DNA of 39,390 nucleotides from Planctomycetota bacterium (GTDB lineage: Bacteria > Planctomycetota > Planctomycetia > Planctomycetales > Planctomycetaceae): assembly GCA_027623235.1 (NCBI GenBank), contig JAQBVJ010000066.1, forward strand, positions 1 to 39,390, written 5' to 3'. The notes beneath the pieces are model-generated. The model had not been told where the DNA came from. It worked only from the letters and a program-made list of their open reading frames with translations, and searched no databases. Of the stretch, positions 24,719 through 34,951 are shown piece after piece. The translations under genes and the position numbers were made by a program. Each line of letters begins with the position of its first letter. Position 1 is the first letter of the stretch.

Positions 24719-27700
24719 ATGCGAGCCAGTCTGGCAGTAGGTCTTACGTTGGCGATGACTTTCGTTGGTACGTGCTGCGTCGAGGCTCAGTCGTCGGCAC
24801 AAGTCGACTTCAATTTCGACGTCAAGCCGCTCCTGTCGGACCGCTGTTTCAAATGTCACGGTCCGGACGCGGAACATCGTGAGGCCGACTTGCGGCTCGA
24901 TACGAAAGACGGTGCGTATGGTCTGTCCGCTGAGGACACGCCAATCCTCAAGCCAGGCGACGCTTCGGCAAGCGAGCTTTTCCGGCGGATTACCTCAACC
25001 GATCCCGACGTTCAAATGCCGCCGCCGGATTCGAATCTGAAATTGAGCCAGGACGAGATCGACCTCATCGGCCGCTGGATTAAACAGGGTGCCAACTGGA
25101 AACAGCATTGGTCGTTCCTGCCTCTGGAACGAATTCCGGTCGCCCGTACAAAAAACACAACCTGGGCGAAAAACGAGATCGACCAGTTCGTGCTGGCAGG
25201 ACTCGAAGAGGCAGGCATCGAGCCGGCACCGGAAGCCTCGAAAGAAAAATGGCTGCGGCGAGTCACCTTTGACCTCATCGGTCTTCCGCCAACTCTCGAA
25301 GAAATCGACGCATTCCTCGCCGACGAGTCACCGCAGGCCTACGAACGAGTCGTCGACCGGCTGCTTGCCTCCGAGCGTTTCGGCGAGCGGATGGCGGCCG
25401 ACTGGCTCGACGTTGCCCGCTATTCGGACACGTATGGCTACCAGGTCGACCGTGACCGCTTCGTCTGGCCGTGGCGCGACTGGGTCATCCGCGCGTTTAA
25501 CTCGAACATGCCTTACGACGATTTCATCACTCAACAGCTCGCCGGAGATCTCCTCCCCGACGCGACCGACGATCAGATCCTCGCCACGACGTTCAACCGC
25601 CTCCACCCGCAGAAGGTCGAGGGCGGCAGCGTGCCGGAAGAATTCCGAGTCGAATACGTCGCCGACCGAACACAGACGATGGGCACTGCTGTCCTGGGCC
25701 TGACCCTGGAATGTTGCCGCTGCCACGACCACAAATACGACCCGATCAGCACGAAGGAGTATTACCAGTTCTTCGCCTTCTTCGACAAAATCGACGAGGC
25801 GGGCCTGTACTCCTACTTCACGCCTTCGGTGCCGACACCCACGTTACGGCTGACGAATGACGCAGCGAAGAAAAATATTGCCGCCATCGAGGCGCAAATC
25901 TCAGCGGCCGAGGCAGCTCTCTCAAAGCTGACAACCAGTCGTGAGGAGGATTTTCAGAAGTGGCTGACCGAAGGCCGTCCGAAACTCGTGGAGAACCGGG
26001 ACGCCGTTAAAATCGACTCACTCGTTCCCGGTCAGATTCAGCACCTCCACTTTGAAGATCACAAAGGCGGAGCCAACGCGAGCGTCGAAGGCAAAGTCGG
26101 CAAGGCGGTCCGTCTGAGCGGTGATGACGGGATCGGCCTGAAGGTCGGAAACTTCCGCCGCTTCGATCCGTTTTCTATTTCGCTGTGGCTGCAGACGCCC
26201 GACGTCAAGGAGCGAGCCGTCGTCTTTCATCGCTCGCGGGCCTGGACGGACGCCGGTTCGCGCGGGTACGAGTTATTGCTTGAGGATGGGCATCTCAGTT
26301 TTGCACTGATCCATTTTGATCCGGGTAACTCGATCCGAGTCCGCTCGGCCGAGCCACTTTCAGTCGGCAACTGGCAGCACCTCACGATGACCTATGACGG
26401 GTCCAGCCGGGCGAGTGGCATTCAGCTGTTTCTTAACGGGGTTCCGGCAAAGCAGACGATCGTTCGAGATACCCTCTACAAGAACATTACGGGTGGCGGC
26501 GGAGACAACATCACGATTGGTGAGCGGTTTCGCGATCGCGGTTTTTCCGGCGGTCTCGTTGACGAATTCCGAGTCTTCTCTCGTCAGCTGTCGTCACTGG
26601 AAGCGTCGCAATTGCACGACGGAGAGGCACTCGCCAGCCGGCTTGCGGAGCCGGTGGCCGAACTCGGACCGGACGAGCTGCAGAAACTTCGCGAGTATTA
26701 TCTCAGCACGGTTGATCCAGCGGCCGCGGATGCCAGAAAGCTCCTGCGGGAAAAACGCGAGGCTCTCAGCAAGGCGGTCGACGGCCTCCAGGAAATCATG
26801 GTGATGCTCGATCTGAACTCGCCGAAGCGGCAGACTTTCCTGCTTGGCCGCGGCCTCTACACGAACCGGAAGGAAGCGGTTGGCCCGGAAACTCCGCAGG
26901 TGTTTCCGAAGTTTCCGAACGAGGGCCCGCGCAATCGACTGGGCCTGGCGAGGTGGCTGACGGATCCGCAAAACCCGCTGACCGCTCGCGTCGCCGTCAA
27001 CCGGTTGTGGCAAATGGCATTTGGCGAGGGGCTTGTGCGGACGCCTGAGGATTTTGGAAGCCAGGGAACGCTGCCGACCCATCCGCAGCTGCTTGACTGG
27101 CTCGCCGGAGCGTTCATTGCGGAAGGCTGGGACGTCAAACGAACTCTGAAACAGATGGTTCTATCCGCGACGTACCGTCAGAGCTCGGCATCCGGAAATA
27201 CGGACCCGCAGAATCTTCGCCTCGCGAGGTCTTCCGCGTACCGCCTCCCCGCGGAAATGTTGCGTGACAACGCGCTGGCGGTGAGCGGGCTTCTGCGAAA
27301 TAAAATTGGCGGGCCGCCGGCGAAGCCGTATGAAGTGGCGGTTTCGTTTAAGCCGGTCGGCCGGGACAAGGGCGAGGGTCTTTATCGGCGGAGCGTTTAC
27401 ACCTACTGGAAACGGACCGGGCCAGCTCCGGTCATGCGGACGCTCGACGCGGCAAAGCGGGATGTCTGCGAGGTCAAACGCGAGCGGACGTCCTCTCCGC
27501 TGCAGGCACTCGTCATGATGAACGGGCCGCAGTTCGTCGAGGCGGCGCGGGCGCTCGCTCAGCGGCTCATCCAGAAACACGGCGAGAATGATGAGGCCTC
27601 GATCGTCGACATGTTTCGACTGTTGACGAGTCGGCGACCGGATGAAACAGAGATGTCAGTTCTTCGCGAGTTTTTTGAAACAACTCATCAAGAGTTTGTC

Positions 27701-27841
27701 GAGAACCCGAATCAGGCTCAGGAGCTGCTCAAAGTGGGTGACCTGGCCGTTGACACAAAGCTGCCACCGGCAAAGCTGGCGGCACTCGCGGTGGTTGCGA
27801 ACACGCTGTTCAGTTTCGATGAGTGCGTCATGAAGCGGTGA
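24719..27841 (+). CDS. Exported PSCyt1/DUF1549/DUF1553 cytochrome-like protein with LamG domain
   Basis: A 1040-residue planctomycete-type exported protein. Residues 1-23 form a signal peptide (AVGLTLAMTFVGTCCVEAQ). PSCyt1 follows, with a CxxCH haem motif in CFKCHGPDAEHRE near residue 42. DUF1549 includes WLDVARYSDTYGYQ and the CRCHDHKYDPIS motif near 332. A concanavalin/LamG-like region lies at about 460-615 (PFSISLWLQTPDV, LVDEFRVFSRQLS). DUF1553 closes the protein from about 705 (RVAVNRLWQMAFGEGLVRT). ATG 24719 is preceded by GGAG at 6 bp and places the signal peptide at the start. The gene is followed by a DUF1501 gene, the standard partner. The pair is often tied to polysaccharide or sulphated glycan use, but the reaction is not known. 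Confidence 0.93.
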   Translation: MRASLAVGLTLAMTFVGTCCVEAQSSAQVDFNFDVKPLLSDRCFKCHGPDAEHREADLRLDTKDGAYGLSAEDTPILKPGDASASELFRRITSTDPDVQMPPPDSNLKLSQDEIDLIGRWIKQGANWKQHWSFLPLERIPVARTKNTTWAKNEIDQFVLAGLEEAGIEPAPEASKEKWLRRVTFDLIGLPPTLEEIDAFLADESPQAYERVVDRLLASERFGERMAADWLDVARYSDTYGYQVDRDRFVWPWRDWVIRAFNSNMPYDDFITQQLAGDLLPDATDDQILATTFNRLHPQKVEGGSVPEEFRVEYVADRTQTMGTAVLGLTLECCRCHDHKYDPISTKEYYQFFAFFDKIDEAGLYSYFTPSVPTPTLRLTNDAAKKNIAAIEAQISAAEAALSKLTTSREEDFQKWLTEGRPKLVENRDAVKIDSLVPGQIQHLHFEDHKGGANASVEGKVGKAVRLSGDDGIGLKVGNFRRFDPFSISLWLQTPDVKERAVVFHRSRAWTDAGSRGYELLLEDGHLSFALIHFDPGNSIRVRSAEPLSVGNWQHLTMTYDGSSRASGIQLFLNGVPAKQTIVRDTLYKNITGGGGDNITIGERFRDRGFSGGLVDEFRVFSRQLSSLEASQLHDGEALASRLAEPVAELGPDELQKLREYYLSTVDPAAADARKLLREKREALSKAVDGLQEIMVMLDLNSPKRQTFLLGRGLYTNRKEAVGPETPQVFPKFPNEGPRNRLGLARWLTDPQNPLTARVAVNRLWQMAFGEGLVRTPEDFGSQGTLPTHPQLLDWLAGAFIAEGWDVKRTLKQMVLSATYRQSSASGNTDPQNLRLARSSAYRLPAEMLRDNALAVSGLLRNKIGGPPAKPYEVAVSFKPVGRDKGEGLYRRSVYTYWKRTGPAPVMRTLDAAKRDVCEVKRERTSSPLQALVMMNGPQFVEAARALAQRLIQKHGENDEASIVDMFRLLTSRRPDETEMSVLREFFETTHQEFVENPNQAQELLKVGDLAVDTKLPPAKLAALAVVANTLFSFDECVMKR

Positions 27842-27865
27842 CTTGTCACGAATCCCAATGCCAAT

Positions 27866-27952
27866 TAGCGGAGCGGCGCGAGCCGCCCGGCCGAGTGCGG
27901 GAAAGATGCGCGGACGCCGGACGGCTCACGCCGGACCGCTACTTTTCAACGG
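27866..27952. repeat. Intergenic palindromic repeat, family A, copy 2
   Basis: TAGCGGAGCGGCGCGAGCCG and following (27866-27890) pairs with 27917-27941, and the tail ACTTTTCAACGG matches copies 1 and 3. It lies inside the PSCyt-DUF1501 gene pair, between the stop of the first gene and the ribosome site of the second, where a hairpin could protect RNA ends or reduce read-through. Confidence 0.85.
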
Positions 27953-27975
27953 ATCGTCAGGATAACGAGGCAATA

Positions 27976-29411
<1,436 letters not shown>

Positions 29412-29412
<1 letters not shown>

Positions 29413-29424
29413 CCTCGCCCTCCC
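29412..29424. repeat. Fragment of palindromic repeat family B
   Basis: GCCTCGCCCTCCC directly abuts the stop of the DUF1501 gene and is the exact reverse complement of 17712-17724. It looks like a half copy of the family B palindrome. Confidence 0.55.
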
Positions 29425-29598
29425 GAGCGGCGTGTCTGACTCAACGCGAATCCCGTGTTGCCGCGTTTTGCGGGGCTCACGTAGACTTCCCGCCCGGCGA
29501 GGTCGTCTCTGGCTTTGCCGCTCTCTCCGGCTTCGGCCACTCCTCTCGTCACCGGGCGTTCGCCCGAATTTCCCCTCGTCCATTCCGGCAAGGATGCC

Positions 29599-30795
29599 AT
29601 GCAGCCACGGCGACTTCAGGCCGCGTTTGCGTACTCGGCCCTCGTTCTGCTCACGTGCCCGGCGCTGCGGCCGCTGGAGTACAGCGTCACGTTTGGTGAC
29701 CTGTTTCTGCTGCTGGCGATTCTGCTGAATTCGGACGTGGCGTTTAAGATTCAGCCGTTTCAGGTGCCGCTGCTGGCCGCCACGCCGTTCATGATTCTCT
29801 CGCAGATTTTTGATCCCGACGCGACGATCGTTGAGATTGCTCAGTGCTGCTACATCTACGGAGTCGTGTTGCCGTTCGGCTGGGTCGCGTTCGCGGGACT
29901 CAAGCCGAGCCGGGTGATCACCGTCTTTCTGGGAGCCCTCGCCGTCAACGCGCTCATCGCGGTCGGGCAGAATGTGGGGCTGATCGGGGCTCTCGGGCAA
30001 GGTCGAATCTGGGCGGCGCGAGACACGTTTCGAGCGGCCGGATTGAGCATCACCTGCAGCAGCCTGTGCATGACGCTCACGCCGGTTTTTCCCTTGCTGC
30101 TTTACCTGAAGAGTTACCGTCTGCGGATCATGCTGCTGATTCTGCTTTCGCTGGGGATCCTTGCGACACTGGCCAAGTCGTCAATTTTCGCAATTCCCGG
30201 TCTGATCTACTACCTGTACCGCGAGCCGAATCGAACGGGCGTCTCTCGACTGATCCTTGGAGGGAGTGCGGTTGTCGCGTGCGCCTTCGCAATGTCGACC
30301 TCACTGCAGTGGGCAGTCCTCGACCATTTTGACAGCCTGCTGCACCGGCTTCAGTACCTCGACGTGTCCCTCTGGGAGAGATCGTCAACGCTCCGCCATT
30401 CACTGAGCTACGTGCCTGAGTGTTACCTGTTCGGGCTTGGCTACGCGGGAACTCACCTGGAACTGACGCAGCATCTTGGAAACACCGTTCACGTTTTCCA
30501 CGTGGGGCTGCCGCTGATCGGCGGACTGGTCTGCGCTCTGCTGCACTATTCGGGGATTTTTCTCCTTGTCCGCAAAGCGTCGCAGCTGAAACACGAACCG
30601 CTGGTCGTGCTGATGATCGGTCAGCTTCTCGCCGTCTGCACGATGCCGCTGTTGATGCACAGCTTTCAGTACATCGCCTATGCGCTGATCGGAAGCGTCA
30701 TCGTGTCGAGCGAGATGGCGACGGCGCCTCGAACCGCAGGGCAGCCGCTGCACGCGGCAAAGGCGCCGGTCGTCGATGGAGCCGTGCCTGCTTGA
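29599..30795 (+). CDS. O-antigen ligase-like polytopic membrane protein
   Basis: A 398-residue membrane protein with about ten to eleven helices and one large loop after the middle of the protein (VLDHFDSLLHRLQYLDVSLW ... GLGYAGTHLELTQHLGNTVH), the layout of the WaaL/Wzy O-antigen ligase-polymerase group. The segment YLFGLGYAGTH ... NTVHVFHVG resembles the conserved loop with a functional His in these enzymes. It would act in the cytoplasmic membrane on lipid-linked polysaccharide. I choose ATG 29599 because AAGG is five bases upstream and the first helix begins soon after; the open frame extends further upstream without coding character. It follows the DUF1501 gene by 186 bp on the same strand. 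The function is inferred from topology and weak similarity. Confidence 0.74.
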   Translation: MQPRRLQAAFAYSALVLLTCPALRPLEYSVTFGDLFLLLAILLNSDVAFKIQPFQVPLLAATPFMILSQIFDPDATIVEIAQCCYIYGVVLPFGWVAFAGLKPSRVITVFLGALAVNALIAVGQNVGLIGALGQGRIWAARDTFRAAGLSITCSSLCMTLTPVFPLLLYLKSYRLRIMLLILLSLGILATLAKSSIFAIPGLIYYLYREPNRTGVSRLILGGSAVVACAFAMSTSLQWAVLDHFDSLLHRLQYLDVSLWERSSTLRHSLSYVPECYLFGLGYAGTHLELTQHLGNTVHVFHVGLPLIGGLVCALLHYSGIFLLVRKASQLKHEPLVVLMIGQLLAVCTMPLLMHSFQYIAYALIGSVIVSSEMATAPRTAGQPLHAAKAPVVDGAVPA

Positions 30796-30834
30796 TAAGG
30801 GCTTACGCAAACGGCACCGTTCACGCCAGCGACC

Positions 30835-32541
30835 TTATTCCTCCGCTTTGGCGAGCAGATCCTCAAGCCCTTTGCGGTGGCAGAAATCCCCGAAGGACTC
30901 GCCGATGCTTCGCTCGGCCTTGAAGTAGCCGAGGATGGGTGAAACCGCTTCGCCGATGTCTTCCTGCGGGACCATGTCCTTGAAAATGAAGCCGATCCGC
31001 GTGCCCAGCGTGTTGCCGCCCAGGTAGACGGTGTACTTGCCGCGGGCTTTGCCGACCAGGCCGATGTCGGGGTTGTAAGGTCGAGCACATCCGTTGGGGC
31101 AGCCGGTCATGTGGACGGCCAGTCGCTCGCCCGCCAGGCCGTTTTTCTCCAACTGAGCTTCCAGGTCGTCAATGACGCTCGGCAGAGCTCGTTCCGATTC
31201 CGTGATCGACAGGCCACACGTCGGCAGGGCAGGGCAGGCCATCGAGAATCGGCGGAGCAAGGTGACGTCCTCGGCGGCTTTGATGCCGTGCTCGGCGAGC
31301 AGCCCGTTGATTTCGTCCTTCGACGCTGGATCAATGTCGCACAGGATGAGCCCCTGCTTTGCGGTGAGTCGGCAATCGCCTTTGAATTTTGACAGGATCG
31401 CCCGCAGCCCGGTTTTGATCCGCAGATCGCCTTCGTCCTTGATCCGACCGTTTTCAATGTTGAGGCCGAGGTACAGCTTCCCGTCACCCTGCTCGCGCCA
31501 TCCCATGTGGTCGTCGATGTCGGTGATCTCGGCCGAGTGCGGCTCGGGCAACGGCGAGCCGAAATACTCTTCGACTTTTGTTTTAAAACCGGCGACGCCC
31601 CAGTCCCGAATGAGGTACTTCAGGCGAGCCTGCTTGCGGTCCTCGCGGTTGCCGTTGTCGCTCCAGCATTTGACGATGGCTTCGGCGAGGGCGATGGCCT
31701 GGTCGACGGGCACGTAAGTCATCTTCAGCCCGACGGCCGCGAACGTTTTCTTCTGAGCCGGTGTGATTCCCTGACCGCCACCGACGTACACGTTGAAGCC
31801 GACCAGCTCGTCGTTCTCGACGATGCCCAGCAGACCGAGGTCGTAGGCGAGGATGTCGACGCAGTTGTCTTCCGGCAGGGCGAGACCGATCTTGAATTTT
31901 CTCGGCAGGTACAGCTCGCCGTAAATTGGTTCTTCGACCGGCGAGAACTCGGCGACTTTCTCATCGTTGCCGTCCTCGTCCTTCAGCCAGATTTCCTGAT
32001 AGGCCGTCGTGTGAGGTCGGAAGTGGTGAGCCAGCTGGCCGGAGATCTCCTGCAGCCGGGCGTGTACCGCGTTGCCCCGGATCGGAGCCGGGCAGCACAT
32101 GACGTTGCGGTTGACGTCGCCACAGGCTCCCAGCGTGGTGAGCGTCGTTTTACTGATCGCCCGGATCGTGGCCTGCAGGTCGTCCTTCATGACGCCGTGC
32201 AGCTGCAGTCCCTGGCGGCTGGTGATGCGCAGCGTGCCGTTGCCGAATTCCTCGCACATGTCGAGCTCAGCCAGCAGGCAGTCGGAGGTCAGCTTCCCGC
32301 CGGGAATCCGCGACCGGACCATCATCATGTAGGCCTTGCCGGCCTTCGTGCCGTCGTCGTTTTTCTGGCCGCGTTCGTCCCGGTTGTCCTGCTGGTAGGT
32401 GCCGTGATGTTTGAGGAAGCCGACGTTGGCTCCGGAGAAACACTCGGTTTCCGGATCGAGCTCCTCAGCAATGGTACCTCGAAGCTGCCTGCTGTCGCGT
32501 TTCAGAATCTCGACTTTGCTGAGTTTGACTTCTTCGGACAT
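30835..32541 (-). CDS. sir: Assimilatory sulfite reductase (ferredoxin-type, sirohaem / 4Fe-4S)
   Basis: A 568-residue cytoplasmic enzyme reducing sulfite to sulfide with six electrons for cysteine synthesis. The nitrite/sulfite reductase fold is duplicated. The first half has RITSRQGLQLHGVMKDDL, and the cofactor cysteines are in ACPALPTCGLSITESE near residue 440 (C-x5-C) and TGCPNGCARPY near 484 (C-x3-C), which hold the 4Fe-4S cluster and sirohaem. Length fits the family. The long open frame extends 65 codons upstream, but ATG 32541 is preceded by GGAAG, and family proteins start near here (MSEEVKLSKVEILKRDS). Sulfite rather than nitrite is favoured by overall resemblance to ferredoxin-dependent sulfite reductases; nitrite reductase activity cannot be excluded. 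No other cys genes are adjacent. Confidence 0.9.
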   Translation of the reverse strand: MSEEVKLSKVEILKRDSRQLRGTIAEELDPETECFSGANVGFLKHHGTYQQDNRDERGQKNDDGTKAGKAYMMMVRSRIPGGKLTSDCLLAELDMCEEFGNGTLRITSRQGLQLHGVMKDDLQATIRAISKTTLTTLGACGDVNRNVMCCPAPIRGNAVHARLQEISGQLAHHFRPHTTAYQEIWLKDEDGNDEKVAEFSPVEEPIYGELYLPRKFKIGLALPEDNCVDILAYDLGLLGIVENDELVGFNVYVGGGQGITPAQKKTFAAVGLKMTYVPVDQAIALAEAIVKCWSDNGNREDRKQARLKYLIRDWGVAGFKTKVEEYFGSPLPEPHSAEITDIDDHMGWREQGDGKLYLGLNIENGRIKDEGDLRIKTGLRAILSKFKGDCRLTAKQGLILCDIDPASKDEINGLLAEHGIKAAEDVTLLRRFSMACPALPTCGLSITESERALPSVIDDLEAQLEKNGLAGERLAVHMTGCPNGCARPYNPDIGLVGKARGKYTVYLGGNTLGTRIGFIFKDMVPQEDIGEAVSPILGYFKAERSIGESFGDFCHRKGLEDLLAKAEE

Positions 32542-32823
32542 GGGACTTCCGTTGGGCTGCGATGATCGATTGAGAGAACCGTTCCAAAACAGGAACGAGG
32601 ACGAAGTATAGTCGCGAGGCCGAATCCTGCGAACGTGGGTCGCACCGCCGGAAACGTCGACCACAAACGCACGTCGGATCAAGAGCCGGTAAGCCGGATC
32701 AAGCGAAACGCCGCCCCGGCAGCCGACGCCATGCACGAGCCCTTTGCCGGAACATCGTCGCTTCGCTCCTCGGTCCGGCCAGTTGCTGACTGACTACGAG
32801 TTCCCGATTGGCAGGGCTCGGCA

Positions 32824-32904
32824 GTGAATTCACGATCGAAAAAGTGCGATGTCTGAATCACGTTGAGAATTCAGATCGATTGGTGTTATTCTGAATTCAG
32901 GAGG
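32824..32904 (+). promoter_or_regulatory. Candidate operator palindromes of the ParD-like gene
   Basis: GAATTCAGA (32867-32875) and TCTGAATTC (32890-32898) are perfect inverted arms 14 bp apart. They end against the ribosome site AGGAGG (32899-32904) of the antitoxin gene. A 10-bp palindrome GTGAATTCAC lies at 32824-32833. Antitoxins of this class usually repress their own promoter through such sites. The rest of the 370-bp space to the sulfite reductase start holds no visible gene. Confidence 0.55.
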
Positions 32905-32911
32905 TCAATCA

Positions 32912-33151
32912 ATGAGCACAGACATCGAACAGTACATTCAGGACAAAGTCGCTCGCGGCGATTTTCAGTCACGCGACGATCTGGTTGAGACCGCGGTGTC
33001 GATGTACCGCGATCTGGAAGAGCACCAGGCGTTGCGGGCGGAATTGCAAAAGCGCCTTGAAAGTGCCCGTAACGGTTCCGTGGCGCCGCTGGATATCGCG
33101 TCGCTCAAAGGCACGCTGACTGCCGAGTTCCGCGAAGTGGATTCGGTCTGA
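32912..33151 (+). CDS. ParD-like antitoxin
   Basis: A 79-residue protein of the ParD/CC2985-like antitoxin group. Residues 1-35 resemble a ribbon-helix-helix DNA-binding part (IEQYIQDKVARGDFQSRDDL with a following helix). The second half (LEEHQALRAELQKRLE and a charged tail) would wrap the toxin. ATG 32912 has AGGAGG seven bases upstream. The stop TGA at 33149-33151 overlaps the likely toxin start, the usual coupling for such pairs. The inverted repeat just upstream would be its operator. The partner toxin frame is broken, so the antitoxin may now be orphaned. The protein appears intact. Confidence 0.85.
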   Translation: MSTDIEQYIQDKVARGDFQSRDDLVETAVSMYRDLEEHQALRAELQKRLESARNGSVAPLDIASLKGTLTAEFREVDSV

Positions 33152-33472
33152 CGCCGCGGGTTCTTCGCGAGCATGCTGCGGAGCAGGATCTGCTTGAGAT
33201 CGGTCGTTTCATCGCGACTCAAAGCGGGAGCCTCGATACCGCCTTGGGGATTCCTGGACCGCATCGGCGAAAAGTGCCAGGCGTACTCTCGTCAGCCGTT
33301 GATGGGCGACCACCGACCCGACCTGGGAGAAAACATTCGGCTCTTTCCCGTCGACAATTACGTCGTGATTTACGAACTCTTGCCTGAGGGAATCCTGGTG
33401 CTGATGGTCACGCGAGGCAGCCGCGACGTCCCGCGACTTTTTGGGCGTCGCCAAACGGGACCCGGCCAGTAG
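33148..33472 (+). pseudogene. ParE/RelE-type toxin gene, frameshifted
   Basis: The frame from CTG 33148 reads TPRVLREHAAEQDLLEIGRF and IATQSGSLDTA, a typical ParE start. It is lost at a GGGG run (33246-33249). The next frame continues with FLDRIGEKCQAYSRQP, LGENIRLFPVDNYVVIYELL and VTRGSRDVPRLF, the usual ParE end, to the stop at 33472. Removing one G restores an unbroken protein of about 107 residues. The start would be CTG in a CTGA overlap with the antitoxin stop, where ATGA is usual. Either the toxin is inactivated in this strain or there is a sequencing error in the G run. ParE toxins act on DNA gyrase; RelE relatives cleave mRNA. Confidence 0.8.
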
Positions 33473-33563
33473 GGGCCGACCTTACGAAGTTCGATGGAAT
33501 TGGGTTATGTAGCCCGAATCGCCAATTCGAGCTCCTGCCGCGCTCGGTCCAGCCGCACAGCTT

Positions 33564-34667
33564 TCACCGAATCTTCAGGCTCGCCACGGCGATCAACGCG
33601 AGTAGAGCTGAGCTGATCCAGAATCTCACGACGATTTTGATTTCGTGCTCGCCTTTGAATAAGAAGTGGTTGTGGAGCGGGCTGCAGGCGATCAGGCGGT
33701 TGCCAGTCATTTTGAACCAGCCGACCTGGGCGAACACGCTGAGCGTCTCGACGACGAACACGCCGCCGATCAGGACGAGCAGCATCTCCTGGCGGCAGGC
33801 CAGAGCGGACAGGCCGAGGAGGGCTCCGATCGGCAGCGAGCCGGCATCGCCCATGAAGACCTGCGCGGGGTAGCAGTTGAACCAGAGGAAGCCGAGCATC
33901 GCGCCGACCATCGCTCCCATCACGACACTCAGCTCGCCGCAACCTTCGATGTAGGGAATGCTGAGGTACGCGGCCATCGTTTTGTGCCCGGCCAGATATG
34001 TCAGCGCGGTGAACGCAGAGCCGGCAAAAATCATGCACCCTGTTGCCAGCCCGTCGAGCCCGTCGGTCAGGTTGACTCCGTTGGAACTGCCGACCAGAAC
34101 GAGCACGGCCCACACGATGAAGCCGGCTCCGAGGAACCATTTGTAGTCGCCGATCGGAAACACAAGCTGCAGTCCGTCCGGGTGGCTTCGATTCACGAAG
34201 TAGATCGCTGTTGCAAAAACGCTGGCCAGTGCCAGTTGAACAGCCAGCTTCTGTTTCGGAGTCAGGCCGTTTTTCTTCGTGCTCAGCTTGATCCAGTCGT
34301 CCCAGGCTCCGAGAGCACAGAATGCCGTGACGATGCCGATGCCGCACAGCGTGAAGGGATTCGTCAGGTCACCGCAGATCAGCGAGGCGATCACGATCGC
34401 GGCGGAAATGAAGACGCCACCCATCGTCGGCGTCGACGTCTTCTCCTTCTGCAGTTCGTTCAGTTTTTCAGAGGCACTTGCGATGCGCTCCTGAAACCGC
34501 GCTTTGAGCCAGTGGATGACGATTGGCCCGAGAATGATCGCGGCAATGAACGAAGTCACGCCAGCCATCGCGACGCGAGCCGTAATGAAAACACGCGAGT
34601 CGCCTGTGGTGAGCATCTCAGCCTGCTCAAGCAGCGGTCGGAAATGTTGGATCAGCCAGACGAGCAT
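33564..34667 (-). CDS. mraY: Phospho-N-acetylmuramoyl-pentapeptide transferase
   Basis: A 367-residue membrane enzyme that transfers phospho-MurNAc-pentapeptide from UDP to undecaprenyl phosphate, giving lipid I. About ten helices are visible. Diagnostic motifs are PTMGGVFISAAIVIASL, the aspartates in CALGAWDDWIKLS, NLTDGLDGLATGCM, GDAGSLPIGALLG and the C-terminal PLHNHFLFKGE, where the usual motif is HHH; the middle His is Asn here. ATG 34667 begins the first helix (VWLIQHFRPLLEQAEM). The open frame runs 38 codons further upstream, but that part lies in a repeat. Magnesium is required in this family. It follows murF on the same strand with 265 bp between them, filled by an interrupted palindrome. 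Confidence 0.95.
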   Translation of the reverse strand: MLVWLIQHFRPLLEQAEMLTTGDSRVFITARVAMAGVTSFIAAIILGPIVIHWLKARFQERIASASEKLNELQKEKTSTPTMGGVFISAAIVIASLICGDLTNPFTLCGIGIVTAFCALGAWDDWIKLSTKKNGLTPKQKLAVQLALASVFATAIYFVNRSHPDGLQLVFPIGDYKWFLGAGFIVWAVLVLVGSSNGVNLTDGLDGLATGCMIFAGSAFTALTYLAGHKTMAAYLSIPYIEGCGELSVVMGAMVGAMLGFLWFNCYPAQVFMGDAGSLPIGALLGLSALACRQEMLLVLIGGVFVVETLSVFAQVGWFKMTGNRLIACSPLHNHFLFKGEHEIKIVVRFWISSALLALIAVASLKIR

Positions 34668-34711
34668 TCGCGATGTTTCTCTCTGTCGTGTGGATGCCGT
34701 TCGTAGTTTGA

Positions 34712-34951
34712 CAGCCCGTTGAAAAAGCCGAATCGATTTCGCGGAGCGGCGTATTCCGCTCGGTTTTCGCGGGAAAAACACACTCGGACCGGACGGCTTC
34801 CGCCCAATGGCCCCGAGTTCTGCGGATTGTCGCCTTTCGCTCCGCGAAAGTGGCGCTGCTTTCGCAGGGCGAAAGGCGACAATCAGTGATCAGCCGACAC
34901 CAATCTGGTTCCAGTGGACGTGCGCCGTGCCGCTACTTCTTCAACGGGCTG
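34712..34951. repeat. Intergenic palindromic repeat, family A, copy 3, split by an insertion
   Basis: CAGCCCGTTGAA (34712-34723) and TTCAACGGGCTG (34940-34951) are perfect inverted ends. The inner left part (GCGGAGCGGCGTATTCCGCT) and the right part ACCGGACGGCTTCCGCC (34788-34804) fit family A. The right arm breaks at about 34804 and resumes at about 34925 with GCCGTGCCGCTACTTCTTC. About 120 bp, including palindrome C, lie between. GCC is present on both sides. The end of the repeat encodes the last residues and stop of murF. Confidence 0.8.
34825..34884. repeat. Palindromic repeat, family C, inside family A copy 3
   Basis: GATTGTCGCCTTTCGCTCCG and following (34825-34850) is the inverted partner of 34859-34884 over 26 bp with two mismatches, leaving an 8-base loop. 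A strong hairpin is expected. It lies inside the interrupted family A copy, which points to later arrival. Confidence 0.88.
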
